A stretch of DNA of 32,176 nt from an uncultured Planctomycetaceae bacterium (GCA_913031625.1 CAJWGB010000041.1:1-32176); one strand, 5' to 3'. Counted from the stretch's first letter, positions 16,931 to 26,844 are shown. Notes: generated from the letters alone by a model not told the origin. Numbers and translations are program-made.

Positions 16931-17031
16931 ATCAGACCGGAGCGATCGCAGCGAGGTCCAGTTCCACGGTCGCCGGAGCAGACAGGTGATAGTTCGTGGC
17001 AACTCTCAGTGGAGCTGCAAGCCCTCGTTAC

Positions 17032-17067
17032 GCTCACCCCGGCGTACAGGTGTTCTGCGGGGCGAGT
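17032..17067. terminator. Hairpin between convergent genes
   Basis: GCTCACCCCG (17032-17041) can pair with CGGGGCGAGT (17058-17067), with one A-C mismatch and a G-T pair at the base. It lies between the ends of rmlB and the PhyH gene and is followed by CTTATT on the plus strand. It probably serves as a terminator, though it is weak and has no clean T run. Confidence 0.4.
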
Positions 17068-17083
17068 CTTATTGGGGCAGTTC

Positions 17084-17860
17084 TTATATCCGGCCGGCTG
17101 CTTTCATATCGGCCTGCAGCCGCTGCCGGTAGGCTTCCACAGCTGCCTCATCGACCTTTGCATTCACGCTGTAGTACACAAACCCTAACGCTCGACGAAG
17201 CCGACTGGAAGAGCCATTGGCTCCGGCCCGATGGATGGTCATCGCATGATGGACCAGCAGATCACCGGGCGACGTGCGCACGGCGACTTCGTTCTCAGTA
17301 TCCACCAGCGAAGGAAAATCCGTGATGCCCTGGCTAAAACCAAGCGTGGCTGTGCGTCCATGAGGACGCATACCCCGCAGATGTGAACCACGGACGTAGC
17401 GAACACAACCGTTCTCTTCATCAATGTCATCCAGTGACAGCCACAACGTCACCGCTTCGCACGGATCCAGCATGAAGTAGTAGCCGTCCTGGTGAGCAGG
17501 AGTCGCCCGGCCTCCACCGGCAACTGCATTGCCTGCCGGCGGCTTGCTGAAGTATTGAAGATTCTTAGGAATTACATCGGCACCCAGCGCTTGCTCGGCC
17601 ACCTGTCTCGGAGGACCTTCAAAAAAGAGCTCACCAAACCATTCGTCATAGGTCCCGAGATCCTGCATTTGTTTGAGTGATGCCGGGTCTGCCTTGTCTT
17701 CGTAAAAGACATGTTCAGGCGGCATGGTGGGCACAACATCTCTGATATAGCGATCCATCTGCTGTTGCAGTTTGCCTCCCTCGCTGGGATTCATAAATCC
17801 GCGAATCGCTGCAAATCCGTCCCGCGTGAGATCTGACAGGAACCCGGTCTCTTCTGACAT
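17084..17860 (-). CDS. Phytanoyl-CoA dioxygenase (PhyH) family protein
   Basis: The 258-residue product has the length of PhyH-type Fe(II)/2-oxoglutarate oxygenases. The iron ligands are visible as His123 and Asp125 (PAHQDGYYF) and the distal His210 (TIHRAG). Arg222 or Arg223 (LRRALGFVYY) is placed to bind 2-oxoglutarate. The double-stranded beta-helix core runs through VTLWLSLDDIDEENGCVRYV and SPGDLLVHH. The start has GGAG nearby. Planctomycetes carry many such genes and the substrate cannot be read from sequence. It diverges from the alcohol dehydrogenase with 171 bases between, so the two may be controlled together. A small stem (TGCGA/TCGCA) near 17975-17992 lies in that gap. Confidence 0.88.
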   Translation of the reverse strand: MSEETGFLSDLTRDGFAAIRGFMNPSEGGKLQQQMDRYIRDVVPTMPPEHVFYEDKADPASLKQMQDLGTYDEWFGELFFEGPPRQVAEQALGADVIPKNLQYFSKPPAGNAVAGGGRATPAHQDGYYFMLDPCEAVTLWLSLDDIDEENGCVRYVRGSHLRGMRPHGRTATLGFSQGITDFPSLVDTENEVAVRTSPGDLLVHHAMTIHRAGANGSSSRLRRALGFVYYSVNAKVDEAAVEAYRQRLQADMKAAGRI

Positions 17861-18031
17861 GTCTGCTCCATCCTGTCCGGCGCTACAGTCGAGGGAATGA
17901 ATCGCCTACTCTTCCTTTAACCGGCACCCGAAGGCGCACGTGCCGCCATGACAGGGCGATATCATCATTGCCGCTGCGAGAACTTTATCGCAGGAGACGG
18001 CAGGGCAAAGTGAGGCGACGGAAAACAGTTC

Positions 18032-19069
18032 ATGAAAGCAGCGGTATTTGAAGCATATGGCGGGCCGATAGAGGTTCGGGAAGTCGAAGAACCGCAACTT
18101 CCCGACGACGCTGTCATGATCCGAGTCGAGGCCTGCGGAATCTGTCGCAGTGACTGGCATGGGTGGATGGGTCACGACAGTGACGTCAGGCTTCCTCATG
18201 TGCCGGGCCACGAACTGGCAGGAACTGTCCATGCAGTTGGGGCAGCGGTGTGTGACTGGCAGTCAGGACAACGGGTCACAGTCCCGTTTTGCTGTGGTTG
18301 TGGCACCTGTGAGCAGTGCATCGACGGCTGCACACATATCTGTGATGCCTACACTCAGCCGGGATTCACTCAGTGGGGCGCCTTCGCGGAGTTCGTCATC
18401 ATTCGGCATGCGGACGTTAATCTTGTCGCCTTACCGTCCGGAATGGATGCGGTCACTGCGGCCTCACTGGGATGTCGATTTGCAACCGCATTTCGTGGAG
18501 TCGTTGATCAGGGGAGAGTGACTGATTCAGACACTGTCGCAGTTTTCGGGTGCGGTGGAGTCGGGCTGTCTGCAGTCCTGATCGCAAAGGCAATGCATGC
18601 TCGCGTCATTGCGATCGACATTGGCGACGAGCAACTTGCGCACGCGAAAAAGTGTGGTGCAGATGTGACGATCAACGCCAGCGATTGCTCAGTGGTTGAT
18701 GCTGTTCGAGAACAGACGAACGGTGGAGCAACTGTCACTGTTGATGCTCTGGGAAGCAGGAAGACGTGTTTTGACGCGATCGCTTCTCTGCGAAAACGGG
18801 GGCGGCACGTTCAGATTGGTCTGACTCTGGGGACGGAAAGCGATCCGCCGATCCCAATGTCCGCTGTGATTGCCGGCGAACTGGAGGTGTTCGGCAGCCA
18901 TGGCATGGCAGCAGCCGAATATCCGCGAATGCTGGAGATGATTGCAGCGGGAAGAATTAACCCGCTGCTGCTGATCGGCGACGTTGTGTCGCTGGAAGAA
19001 TCCTGTGAACGATTGATGCGGCTGAATGAGTTTACCACGGTCGGTGCAACTGTGATCAAACTCGTTTGA
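18032..19069 (+). CDS. Zinc-dependent alcohol dehydrogenase (MDR family)
   Basis: The 345-residue product has the full medium-chain dehydrogenase layout. Catalytic zinc ligands are Cys38 (CGICRSD), His60-Glu61 (PGHELAG) and probably Cys148 (LGCRFAT). The structural zinc site is Cys90, 93, 96 and 104 (CGTCEQC, then CTHIC). The Rossmann motif GCGGVG is at 173-178, with the acidic residue for NAD in VIAIDIGDE. It oxidises an alcohol or reduces an aldehyde, but the substrate is not predictable. It diverges from the PhyH gene and converges with the ABC permease gene, with only 17 bases between stops. Confidence 0.92.
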   Translation: MKAAVFEAYGGPIEVREVEEPQLPDDAVMIRVEACGICRSDWHGWMGHDSDVRLPHVPGHELAGTVHAVGAAVCDWQSGQRVTVPFCCGCGTCEQCIDGCTHICDAYTQPGFTQWGAFAEFVIIRHADVNLVALPSGMDAVTAASLGCRFATAFRGVVDQGRVTDSDTVAVFGCGGVGLSAVLIAKAMHARVIAIDIGDEQLAHAKKCGADVTINASDCSVVDAVREQTNGGATVTVDALGSRKTCFDAIASLRKRGRHVQIGLTLGTESDPPIPMSAVIAGELEVFGSHGMAAAEYPRMLEMIAAGRINPLLLIGDVVSLEESCERLMRLNEFTTVGATVIKLV

Positions 19070-19086
19070 CTGGCGGACGCACGCCC

Positions 19087-21471
19087 TCAGATTTCAGCCG
19101 CAAAACTCTCGTTCTGCGCTGGCCGTTCGAACGACTTCATGGCCGTCCGATGCTTCTCTTTCTGTTCCGCTTTCAGGTCACGGATCATGCGAGCGATGAC
19201 GACTGATACAGCAATGCCGCACAGCAACAGCGTTGGCGTTTCGTATCTTAGCTGCCCCTCGACTTCACTGAAGAACACGCCGTCGGGTTGAAGACCAAAC
19301 CCATTGCCTGCATGGAGCGAAGCAATTGTATTGCTGCACAGATGGAAAGCGATTGCCGGGAACAGACTGCGGCTGTGCACAGCCAACAGGCCTATCACCA
19401 GCCCGACAAGAGCCGCGTTGAACGCCTGCTGTGGAATCATGTGCACAATTCCAAACATCATACTTGACACAATCACTGCCACTTTCAGACGTCCACCGCG
19501 TGCAAGACCGCTGAGAATAAAGCCGCGAAAGGCGATCTCCTCGCAGACGGCGGGCGTAACAGCCAGAACGCCGAGGATCATGACAGCAGGCAGACTGGAT
19601 CCTGAGAGAATCTCACTCACTCTCGAAATCTCAGGTGGTGGTGGTGGCAGGATTCCACGTTCAACCATGAAGCCGGAGAGTTCAATGCTGAGTGGATGCA
19701 CAAAGAAGGCCAGCGATACTCCCATGATCATTGATGTCAGAGAAGGCATTCGCAGTCGCAGCGTAGCCTTAAGACTTGTGGTCAGTATGAGAGCCATAAA
19801 GATGGCCGGGCAGGCAATCATTGTCAGCTGTTGAATCACCAGAGTGCGAAGGATCTGACGGTCCGAATCAGCCGCATTGATGTCGGGCTTCAGGTAGTTC
19901 ATAGCCACGAACTGCAGCATCATGATAATGAGAAAGCAAAAGACGGCTTCCGGAATAGCAGGAACCGGTTCTTTGTCGCGCGTCAGGCTGACAAACCACT
20001 GCCGCACATCAAATTTCTCGGCCTCACGGAACAGAACGCCTTCGCTGTTGTAAAGGTCGATGGCCCACCAGATGGCAAGCGCACTGTACCCAATACTCGA
20101 CACCAGGACCGGGACTGCGTACATCAGAAGGTCACCAGACTGAGACGTTGACAGCAGCATTCCCTTCAACAGCAGCGCGACATTCACGACTGGAACCACA
20201 CTGTAAAGCGGAGTGATTTCCACGCCTGGCATCAGGCAGAAAAGTGTCAGGCCCAGAACGACCATCAGCAGCGGTGTCAGGTAATACTGACCTTCCTTGG
20301 TCGACTTTGCGAATGTCGCCAGCGCCAGACACAGAGCACTGAAGAGTGCGGCGAGGGGAATCAGCAGAATCAAGAGCCAGATCAGAGACTCAAAGCCCGG
20401 AAATTCAAGATTCAATCTCGTCTCTGCTCCTCCCAGAACTGACGCCATATGCTGGCCTGTGAGTCCCATGCTCAGGAGATTCATCAGGGCGGTTCCAATG
20501 CTGAACATCATCACGGTCAGGAACTTGCCAAAGACCAGCTCGATCCGTTTCGCCGGACTGATCAGCAGAGTTTCCATGGTGCCACGTTCCTTCTCACCGG
20601 CACCGAGGTCGATTGCCGGATAGAACGCGCCGGTGAGTGTCATGATCACCATCAGTGCAGGGAACATCTTGCTCCAGATATTGGCAGCGACTTCCTCGCC
20701 CTGCGCGATTTCAACCCACCGCAGTCGGGCGGGGTGTTGCAGTTCGGGACGCAGCGAAGCCGCAGCGAATGTCTCGGCCCGCAACGCACTTTCCCAGTTC
20801 TGCAGCAAATCGCGCACTCTTGCGAACGCCACTGATGACTTATCGTCGGCGCTGTTTTTCAGCACGTGCAGTACGGGGAGGTCAGATTCGTTGCCGGCAT
20901 CAGCACGTGCTGTTTCTGTTTTCAGCCGGGCGATCGAGGCAGCATATCCCTCCGGGATGATCACCAGCACCTGGATGCCGCTCTCACTGAACTGTTGACT
21001 GAGCCGACTCTGGATTGCAGACAGCTGGGCATCTGTCATCTCATCCGTATCAGTCGAATTCAATAGACTCTGGAACTTTTTCGCCAGCTGTTCCCCGTTT
21101 GAGACCAGCTGAGCGTCGGTCAGACCGCGACGCGGCTCGTTCTTTTCAGGCGACTCTGCATCAGTCACAGGCTGTTCGTCAGGCAAATCCGTCACGACGC
21201 GGATACTCTTCACATCAGCATCGTCATTCAACCACTGGTTATTAACAGAACCGTCCACCAGCAGTGCCGGGCTATCCGGAAGTTCGTCTGCATTCAGGAC
21301 AACAACGGTACGCAGTTGTTTATTGAATGTCAGCATCATATTCATCGCGCCCATGCCCAACATCGGGTACACGAGCACCGGCATGATCGTGATCATGAAC
21401 AGCGTACGCCGGTCGCGCAGCTGGTCCTTAACCTCACGAAGGAAAATCAGGCTGACGTTCTTCCATGCCAT
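19087..21471 (-). CDS. NatB-type ABC-2 permease fused to a CPBP intramembrane protease
   Basis: The 794-residue product joins two membrane modules. The first (about residues 1-470) is a NatB/ABC-2 permease: a first membrane segment near residues 22-45, a large extracytoplasmic domain (to about 265), then several segments including a region with GAGEKERGTMETLLISP, the usual ABC-2 coupling block. The second (about 510-770) is a CPBP (CAAX-like) protease with the EExxxR motif at Glu644-Glu645-Arg649 and the His of IVHMIPQQ near 681. The gene follows its ATPase by 13 bases. NatAB-type systems export sodium or other substrates. The protease half may process a peptide substrate or a prenylated protein. 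The same fusion is known from other planctomycetes. Confidence 0.88.
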   Translation of the reverse strand: MAWKNVSLIFLREVKDQLRDRRTLFMITIMPVLVYPMLGMGAMNMMLTFNKQLRTVVVLNADELPDSPALLVDGSVNNQWLNDDADVKSIRVVTDLPDEQPVTDAESPEKNEPRRGLTDAQLVSNGEQLAKKFQSLLNSTDTDEMTDAQLSAIQSRLSQQFSESGIQVLVIIPEGYAASIARLKTETARADAGNESDLPVLHVLKNSADDKSSVAFARVRDLLQNWESALRAETFAAASLRPELQHPARLRWVEIAQGEEVAANIWSKMFPALMVIMTLTGAFYPAIDLGAGEKERGTMETLLISPAKRIELVFGKFLTVMMFSIGTALMNLLSMGLTGQHMASVLGGAETRLNLEFPGFESLIWLLILLIPLAALFSALCLALATFAKSTKEGQYYLTPLLMVVLGLTLFCLMPGVEITPLYSVVPVVNVALLLKGMLLSTSQSGDLLMYAVPVLVSSIGYSALAIWWAIDLYNSEGVLFREAEKFDVRQWFVSLTRDKEPVPAIPEAVFCFLIIMMLQFVAMNYLKPDINAADSDRQILRTLVIQQLTMIACPAIFMALILTTSLKATLRLRMPSLTSMIMGVSLAFFVHPLSIELSGFMVERGILPPPPPEISRVSEILSGSSLPAVMILGVLAVTPAVCEEIAFRGFILSGLARGGRLKVAVIVSSMMFGIVHMIPQQAFNAALVGLVIGLLAVHSRSLFPAIAFHLCSNTIASLHAGNGFGLQPDGVFFSEVEGQLRYETPTLLLCGIAVSVVIARMIRDLKAEQKEKHRTAMKSFERPAQNESFAAEI

Positions 21472-21484
21472 AATGTGTCTGCAG

Positions 21485-22258
21485 TTAGACGACCTGTTCA
21501 GCGAGGTTCTGCTGTTTCAGGTCATTTTCACGTTTCTTAATGAGATCAAAAAACAACTCTTCCACGTCTGGCTGCTCGTGACGGTCGGCCAGTTCGGGCA
21601 GAGTTCCTTCATCAACAATCTGCCCCTTGTGAATCACGGCAATTCGATCGCACAGTTTTTCCACTTCGCGCATGATGTGAGTGGAAAAGATGATGCACTT
21701 GCCCTGATCCCGGAGGGAATCAACAGCGTCCAGCACGTTGCGAGCAACGAGTACATCCAGCCCTGATGTTGGTTCATCAAAAATAATCACAGTTGGATCG
21801 TGGACGATCGTGCGAGCGATGGAAACTTTCTGCCGCATCCCGGTCGACATTTTGCTTCCAAGTCGATCGCGAATTTCGTGCATGTTCAGCACGTCAAAAA
21901 TCTCTTCGATGCGCGGCTGCAGTCTGTCTTCCGGAATCCCATAGAGGCGACCAAAGTACTCGACCATCTCACGAGCCGTCATTCGATCATAGATGCCTGT
22001 ATTGCAGGACATGAATCCGATTTTGCTGCGAACAGCTGCGGCGTCGTGCATGACATTTGTGCCGGCGACTTCGGCGACTCCACAACTCGGCTTCAGCACA
22101 GTGCTCAGGATTCTCAGGCAGGTGGTCTTGCCTGCTCCGTTGGGACCAAGTAGACCGTAGATCTCTCCGGGCGGAACTGAAAAGGACACGTTGTCCAAAG
22201 CGCGAAAGACGCCTGTGAAGTCGTGAAACTCCTTCGTCAGTCCCTGAACTCGAATCAT
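21485..22258 (-). CDS. ABC transporter ATP-binding protein (NatA-like)
   Basis: The 257-residue product is a complete ABC ATPase. Walker A is GPNGAGKTT at residues 38-46, the signature reads [11 protein letters not shown] (a known NatA-type variant of LSGGQ), Walker B is [13 protein letters not shown], and a switch His follows in IIFSTHI. It powers the permease/protease encoded 13 bases downstream. A 133-base gap without a clear promoter separates it from mqnC upstream, so it could be read from the mqn message or its own promoter. Substrate unknown. Confidence 0.93.
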   Translation of the reverse strand: MIRVQGLTKEFHDFTGVFRALDNVSFSVPPGEIYGLLGPNGAGKTTCLRILSTVLKPSCGVAEVAGTNVMHDAAAVRSKIGFMSCNTGIYDRMTAREMVEYFGRLYGIPEDRLQPRIEEIFDVLNMHEIRDRLGSKMSTGMRQKVSIARTIVHDPTVIIFDEPTSGLDVLVARNVLDAVDSLRDQGKCIIFSTHIMREVEKLCDRIAVIHKGQIVDEGTLPELADRHEQPDVEELFFDLIKKRENDLKQQNLAEQVV

Positions 22259-22391
22259 CGGATGCGCTTAGAAGAGAGGAATTCGCTCGCATCAACAGCC
22301 TGCGTTGGCGTGCCGGCTGTCGAGAGTTACTCCCTAACCCTACCACACAACAGGTCAGCCGCCGGATGTTCACGCTCGGCCTGAGTGAGGT

Positions 22392-23528
22392 TTACGACGG
22401 CAGAATCGGCAGAACTGGACCAGACGGTTTCAACACCACCTCGTCGGCCTCGTCAATGCACTCGTAAAACACATTACGCTGACGAGGCGTATAGCCCGCG
22501 TTTGTGATACATCGGCGAATCGTCTCCAGCGACAGGTGGTAAACGGTACCTGCCTGCGAAACAACATTCTCTTCGATCATCAGACTTCCCATGTCGTTGG
22601 CACCGAACATCAGTGCCATCTGGCCAACTTTCTCTCCCTGAGTTACCCACGACGACTGAATGTTGGGCACGTTGTCCAGATACAGTCGGCTGACCGCCTG
22701 AGTCTTGAGGTATTCAAAAGCCCCGGCGGGAGGGATATGGTCCATGTCAGTATTGTCCGGCTGAAACGTCCAGCAAATAAACGCCGTAAACCCGCCCGTC
22801 TCGTCCTGCAACTGGCGGACACGCTCGAGATGCTCAATGCGTTCCGCCAGCGTTTCGACGTGACCAAACATCATTGTGGCCGTTGAACGCCCGCCGAGCT
22901 CATGCCAGACTCGCATTACGTTCAACCAGTCGTCGGTCAGCACCTTACCGCGCGTAATCTCTTTGCGAACCCTGTCGACCAGGATCTCACCACCGCCGCC
23001 CGGCAGACTTCCGAGGCCGGCGGCCTTAAGGCGCTCCAGGACAGTTCGGAGTGGCTGTTTTGCGATCTTTGTAAAGTGATGGATCTCCGGCGGACTGAAC
23101 CCGTGAATGTTCACCTGCGGAAACCTCTCTTTGACGGCACGCAGCATGTCTTCGTACCACTCCATCGGAAGTTTGGGATGCAGGCCTCCCTGAAGCAGAA
23201 TCTGATCCCCGCCAAGATCAACGGTCTCCTGAATTTTCTGCAACAGTGTTTCAATTGGCAGAACGTAAACTTCCGGATGATCGGGCGGCCGGTAAAAGGC
23301 GCAGAAGTCGCAAACCGCAGTACATGCGTTAGTGTAGTTGATGTTGCGGTCGATGTTGTAGGTACGATACGTCTCCGGATGAAGACGTCGTGTGACAGCA
23401 TCGGCAGCCGCACCAATGGCTGGAAGATCATGCGACTCGAGCAACGCCACACCTTCTTCCGGAGTCAATCGGTCGCCCGCGACGGCTTTCTCAAGCAGTG
23501 ACGCAATCGGAGAAGATGAGGTTGGCAT
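22392..23528 (-). CDS. mqnC: Cyclic dehypoxanthine futalosine synthase (radical SAM)
   Basis: The 378-residue product has the radical-SAM cluster motif Cys69-x3-Cys73-x2-Cys76 (CTAVCDFC), preceded by NINYTNA, plus LGGDQILLQGGLHP, PGGGGEIL and CWTFQPDNT, all typical of MqnC rather than the related MqnE. It cyclises dehypoxanthine futalosine in the futalosine route to menaquinone. Its start lies inside the end of mqnA (38-base overlap), so translation is probably coupled. Two enzymes of the route are here; the remaining ones are elsewhere. Confidence 0.92.
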   Translation of the reverse strand: MPTSSSPIASLLEKAVAGDRLTPEEGVALLESHDLPAIGAAADAVTRRLHPETYRTYNIDRNINYTNACTAVCDFCAFYRPPDHPEVYVLPIETLLQKIQETVDLGGDQILLQGGLHPKLPMEWYEDMLRAVKERFPQVNIHGFSPPEIHHFTKIAKQPLRTVLERLKAAGLGSLPGGGGEILVDRVRKEITRGKVLTDDWLNVMRVWHELGGRSTATMMFGHVETLAERIEHLERVRQLQDETGGFTAFICWTFQPDNTDMDHIPPAGAFEYLKTQAVSRLYLDNVPNIQSSWVTQGEKVGQMALMFGANDMGSLMIEENVVSQAGTVYHLSLETIRRCITNAGYTPRQRNVFYECIDEADEVVLKPSGPVLPILPS

Positions 23529-24333
23529 TTTGATCTACCAGATTGTGCTTTGACGCAAGTTCGTGGAACAGCTGCAGACCGCTGCGTTCCGCAGACGTCA
23601 TGTGATAGTGAAGATTGTCGGTAAGGTAGTGATGGGCCAGATGCTCAGTGATTCCGAGTCCGGGTGCTTCCGCTGCTGCGATCTGCTGCAGACGAGAGAC
23701 GCCACGATTTCGGGCTTCACTGAGTGCCGCGCTGACCCCACGGATATTGGCATCCTGATGAGCCACCCACATTGCAAAGACGAACGGCAGTCCGGTCCAG
23801 TCGTACCACATCTGCCCGAGGTCCATCACCTCGACAAATGTCTCAGACGGATCGTGCATGGCCCGATCGCCGATCAGCAGAACTGCATCAGCCGAGCTGT
23901 CGGTTGTCAGTGACTCCATCGAAAGCGATTCGGACTCCGGGAACGAACCGTACTTTTCAGCAAGAATGACTTTGGACAAAGTAGCGCTGGTCCGAGATCC
24001 TTCGTCAAGAGCCAGACGTCGAATGCTGCCGGGGTGGACGCGACAATAAAGTTTGACGCTCAACACCTCGCCTCGAGCCGCCACACAGGCATCGGAGACG
24101 ATTTCGTATCCGGGCCGACGGAAGTATTCGATGGATGGAATCAGAGCGATGTCCAGCTCCCGACGCCCAAGCGAATCCGCAAGTCGGCTTGGATAGTCCA
24201 GGCGGATATCAGATCCCGGCAGCAGCTTCTCAAGATCTTCCACGAGCGGGCGCGAATTGAGATAGCTGACGGCTCCCAGCCGCACTTCAGCAGGTTCTCG
24301 ATGGGGAGCGCCCATATATACTCGCTTAATCAT
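23491..24333 (-). CDS. mqnA: Chorismate dehydratase
   Basis: The open frame reaches 24462, but the family begins near VRLGAVSYLNSRPL. The ATG at 24333 (AGGA just upstream) is preferred and the ATG at 24315 is possible. The product from 24333 has 280 residues, normal for MqnA. Family blocks include AVSYLNSRPL, LDIALIPSIEY, LLIGDRAM and WYDWTGLPFVFAMW. The enzyme removes water from chorismate to give 3-enolpyruvylbenzoate, the first step of the futalosine menaquinone pathway. It is followed by mqnC with an overlap of 38 bases. Confidence 0.88.
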   Translation of the reverse strand: MIKRVYMGAPHREPAEVRLGAVSYLNSRPLVEDLEKLLPGSDIRLDYPSRLADSLGRRELDIALIPSIEYFRRPGYEIVSDACVAARGEVLSVKLYCRVHPGSIRRLALDEGSRTSATLSKVILAEKYGSFPESESLSMESLTTDSSADAVLLIGDRAMHDPSETFVEVMDLGQMWYDWTGLPFVFAMWVAHQDANIRGVSAALSEARNRGVSRLQQIAAAEAPGLGITEHLAHHYLTDNLHYHMTSAERSGLQLFHELASKHNLVDQNANLIFSDCVTA

Positions 24334-24619
24334 GATCCTGTCCGCAGCGGGGTCGCAAAGTGTCCGCACGGATCCATGGTGAGTCGCACTGCCGGATTGG
24401 CGGGCTCTCCATGCTGCCACTGAGGTAAAACCGCAGTATAAACACAGAAATTGGCGACTCAACCGGGCAAAACCGAGTTCTCACATAAGCTGATGTCTCG
24501 AATGCCAGAATCCGTATTTTCCCTGCGGGACGTCTCTCTTTCCCTGTTAGTATCCGCTGACTTTCTCCCAGGTTAACCGGAGTTCAGCCCGCTGAACTCC
24601 CAGAACACGACAAAACACG

Positions 24620-25924
24620 ATGGCTTCCTCGCCTTTGAATATCGGTCTGGTCGGATTTGGCACTGTTGGATCCGGTGTTGCCCGTATTCTCAATGAGTCG
24701 GCTGAATTGATCGCAGCCCGCGCTGGGCAGCCTGTTCAGATTCGCCATATTGTCATCCGGGACCCTGGCCGCGCTCGAGACCACCTGCCTGCAGGAGTCA
24801 CTCCGTCCGACTCGATCGACGGAATCCTGGCCGACTCGGAAACCTCCCTCGTGGTCCAGTTGATCGGCGGAACTGATACCGCTTACGACTACATTCAGAA
24901 GTTCCTCGCGGCCGGCAAAGATATCGTGACAGCCAACAAGGCGCTGCTTTACGAATACGGAGTTGACCTGTTTCGCCAGGCGGCTGCGGACGGGCGCACA
25001 ATCGGTTTCGAAGCGGCAGTCGCCGGCGGTATCCCGATTATTAACGTCGTTAATCAGGCACTCACCGGAAACCGGATCAACGCTCTCGAGGCGATTCTGA
25101 ACGGCACCAGCAATTTCATTCTGACGGAGATGCTGGACCGTCAGCAGTCGTATGAAAACGCGCTCGCTCAGGCGCAGGAACTGGGATATGCAGAAGCAGA
25201 CCCGGCCATGGATGTTGATGGGACCGATGCCGCGCAGAAACTGGCCATCCTGACATGGCTGGCCTTCGGCACCGAGGTCTCGCTGACGGATTGCGTTCAG
25301 CGTGGGATCGACAATCTGCAGTTGACGGACCTTCAGGTTGCCGGAGAACTCGGCTACAAAATCAAACTCCTCGCAACTGCTCGAGTCAACGAAGATCGCC
25401 TTGAGCTCAGCGTCCAGCCGACACTCCTGAGAGTCGACCGAACGATCGCACAGATCGACGGCCCGGACAACATTATCGCCGTGTATGGAGATTTTGTCGG
25501 CAAGACAACCTACTCGGGCGCGGGTGCCGGACAGCTGCCGACTGCGTCGGCTGTCGTTGCTGACATTCTGGATTACGCAACCGGCAGAGCAGCGGCCACT
25601 TTCCCCTCAATCCTTCGGTCGACAGCTGGACCATCCCTTCAGGTACAGCCACCGGAAGAACTCAGTCGTCGTTATTACCTGCGGCTGACCGTCGAAGACA
25701 GACCTCATGTGCTGGCGGACATCACTGACGTCCTGGGCCGCCATGAAATCAGTATTTCCCTTGTACGGCAGGACGAGACTCCGGAAGAGAACGATGATGG
25801 CCTTGCTTCTCTGGTCATCATGACCCACCGCACAACGGAAGGAAAACTGCGGGCCGCAGACATGGAGCTCAATCAGCTTCCGGCGGTCCACGGCGCATGT
25901 ATTCGTCTGCCGGTGGCCGACTGA
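24620..25924 (+). CDS. hom: Homoserine dehydrogenase
   Basis: The 434-residue product has the NAD(P)-binding motif GFGTVGSG at residues 12-19, the catalytic-Lys region DIVTANKALL, the substrate block NGTSNFILTEM and ADPAMDVDGTDAAQKLAIL. A C-terminal ACT domain covers about 350-430 (YYLRLTVEDRPHVLADI). It reduces aspartate semialdehyde to homoserine on the way to threonine and methionine, and the ACT domain suggests feedback control, usually by threonine. The start has no strong ribosome-binding site. Its TGA overlaps the ATG of the next gene by one base. Confidence 0.96.
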   Translation: MASSPLNIGLVGFGTVGSGVARILNESAELIAARAGQPVQIRHIVIRDPGRARDHLPAGVTPSDSIDGILADSETSLVVQLIGGTDTAYDYIQKFLAAGKDIVTANKALLYEYGVDLFRQAAADGRTIGFEAAVAGGIPIINVVNQALTGNRINALEAILNGTSNFILTEMLDRQQSYENALAQAQELGYAEADPAMDVDGTDAAQKLAILTWLAFGTEVSLTDCVQRGIDNLQLTDLQVAGELGYKIKLLATARVNEDRLELSVQPTLLRVDRTIAQIDGPDNIIAVYGDFVGKTTYSGAGAGQLPTASAVVADILDYATGRAAATFPSILRSTAGPSLQVQPPEELSRRYYLRLTVEDRPHVLADITDVLGRHEISISLVRQDETPEENDDGLASLVIMTHRTTEGKLRAADMELNQLPAVHGACIRLPVAD

Positions 25925-26793
25925 TGGCTGAGCAAGTTGATCTGCTGATCGCCGGGTGTGGCTATCTTGGACTTCGTGTTGCTCACGACTGGATCGCTCA
26001 GGGATATTCTGTTTCTGCATTGACCAGAAGCCGTGAACGAGCGGATGAGTTCAAATCCGCCGGGATCCAACCCATCGTCCTCGATCTGAGCAGCTCCACC
26101 TCTGTTTCAGAGCTTCCGACGGCACAGTTCGTACTCTGGGCGGTCGGATTTGACCGCAATGCCGGCGTATCGCGTGAGGCAATCTGGAATGATGGACTGG
26201 AGAGATTCCTCAACGCACTCCCAGACTCACCGGAGCGATTCGTCTACATTTCCAGTACCAGCGTCTACGGCTCTGGTGATGGCAGTATCGTATCAGAAAG
26301 CACACCTGTCTCGCCGGTGACTGAGGGTGGGAAATCGTGTGTCGCAGCCGAAGATCGAGTCTGTCAATTCTTTGCAGATACTCCGACTGCTGGGCACATC
26401 CTGCGACTGGCAGGGATCTATGGTCCCGAGCGATTACTGCGTCGAGTCCAGGACCTGAAAGATGAGGTGCCTCTTCCCGGAGACCCGGAGTCACTTCTCA
26501 ACCTCGTTCACGTGGATGATGCTGTCCGACTCGTTCAGCTCATCATGACGCAGGACTCGATGCCACCAATCCTGAATGGAGTGGCGCCCCAATCAGTCAG
26601 TCGCCGCCGCTACTACGGTCACCTTGCTTCCTTAACCAGCTGCCCCGCGCCAGTTTTTGATGCAGGACAGTCACCGCGTCGTGGAGGCAACCGGAAAGTC
26701 ATCTCTGAGCACCATCATCTGCTCGAACAGGCATTCCGGTTTCCCGACTGTCTGGCAGGCCTGGAAGATGCAGTGAATCGGTCTTCACTTTGA
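25924..26793 (+). CDS. NAD-dependent epimerase/dehydratase-like protein (YeeZ-type SDR)
   Basis: The ATG at 25924 shares one base with the stop of hom (TGATG), so translation is probably coupled. An ATG at 25897 inside hom is less likely. The 289-residue product has an N-terminal Rossmann motif, GCGYLG at residues 11-16, then ALTRSRERADEF and the SDR block YISSTSVYG. Later LRLAGIYGPER and LNLVHVDDAVRL are typical of extended SDRs. The standard YxxxK is not clear, as in the YeeZ subgroup. The substrate is unknown and nothing links it by chemistry to threonine synthesis. It converges with the response-regulator gene 52 bases on. The palindromes CAGCGGCCGCTG (26797-26808) and CCCAATTGGG (26826-26835) lie in the gap. 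Confidence 0.83.
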   Translation: MAEQVDLLIAGCGYLGLRVAHDWIAQGYSVSALTRSRERADEFKSAGIQPIVLDLSSSTSVSELPTAQFVLWAVGFDRNAGVSREAIWNDGLERFLNALPDSPERFVYISSTSVYGSGDGSIVSESTPVSPVTEGGKSCVAAEDRVCQFFADTPTAGHILRLAGIYGPERLLRRVQDLKDEVPLPGDPESLLNLVHVDDAVRLVQLIMTQDSMPPILNGVAPQSVSRRRYYGHLASLTSCPAPVFDAGQSPRRGGNRKVISEHHHLLEQAFRFPDCLAGLEDAVNRSSL

Positions 26794-26844
26794 GTTCAGC
26801 GGCCGCTGCTGACAGCGATTTAATGCCCAATTGGGTACGTCGTA

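Noticed and set aside
18295-18320. TGGCAC in the alcohol dehydrogenase gene as a sigma-54 site
   Set aside because: The -12 half (TTGCA) is missing at the proper spacing and the position is internal to a coding region.
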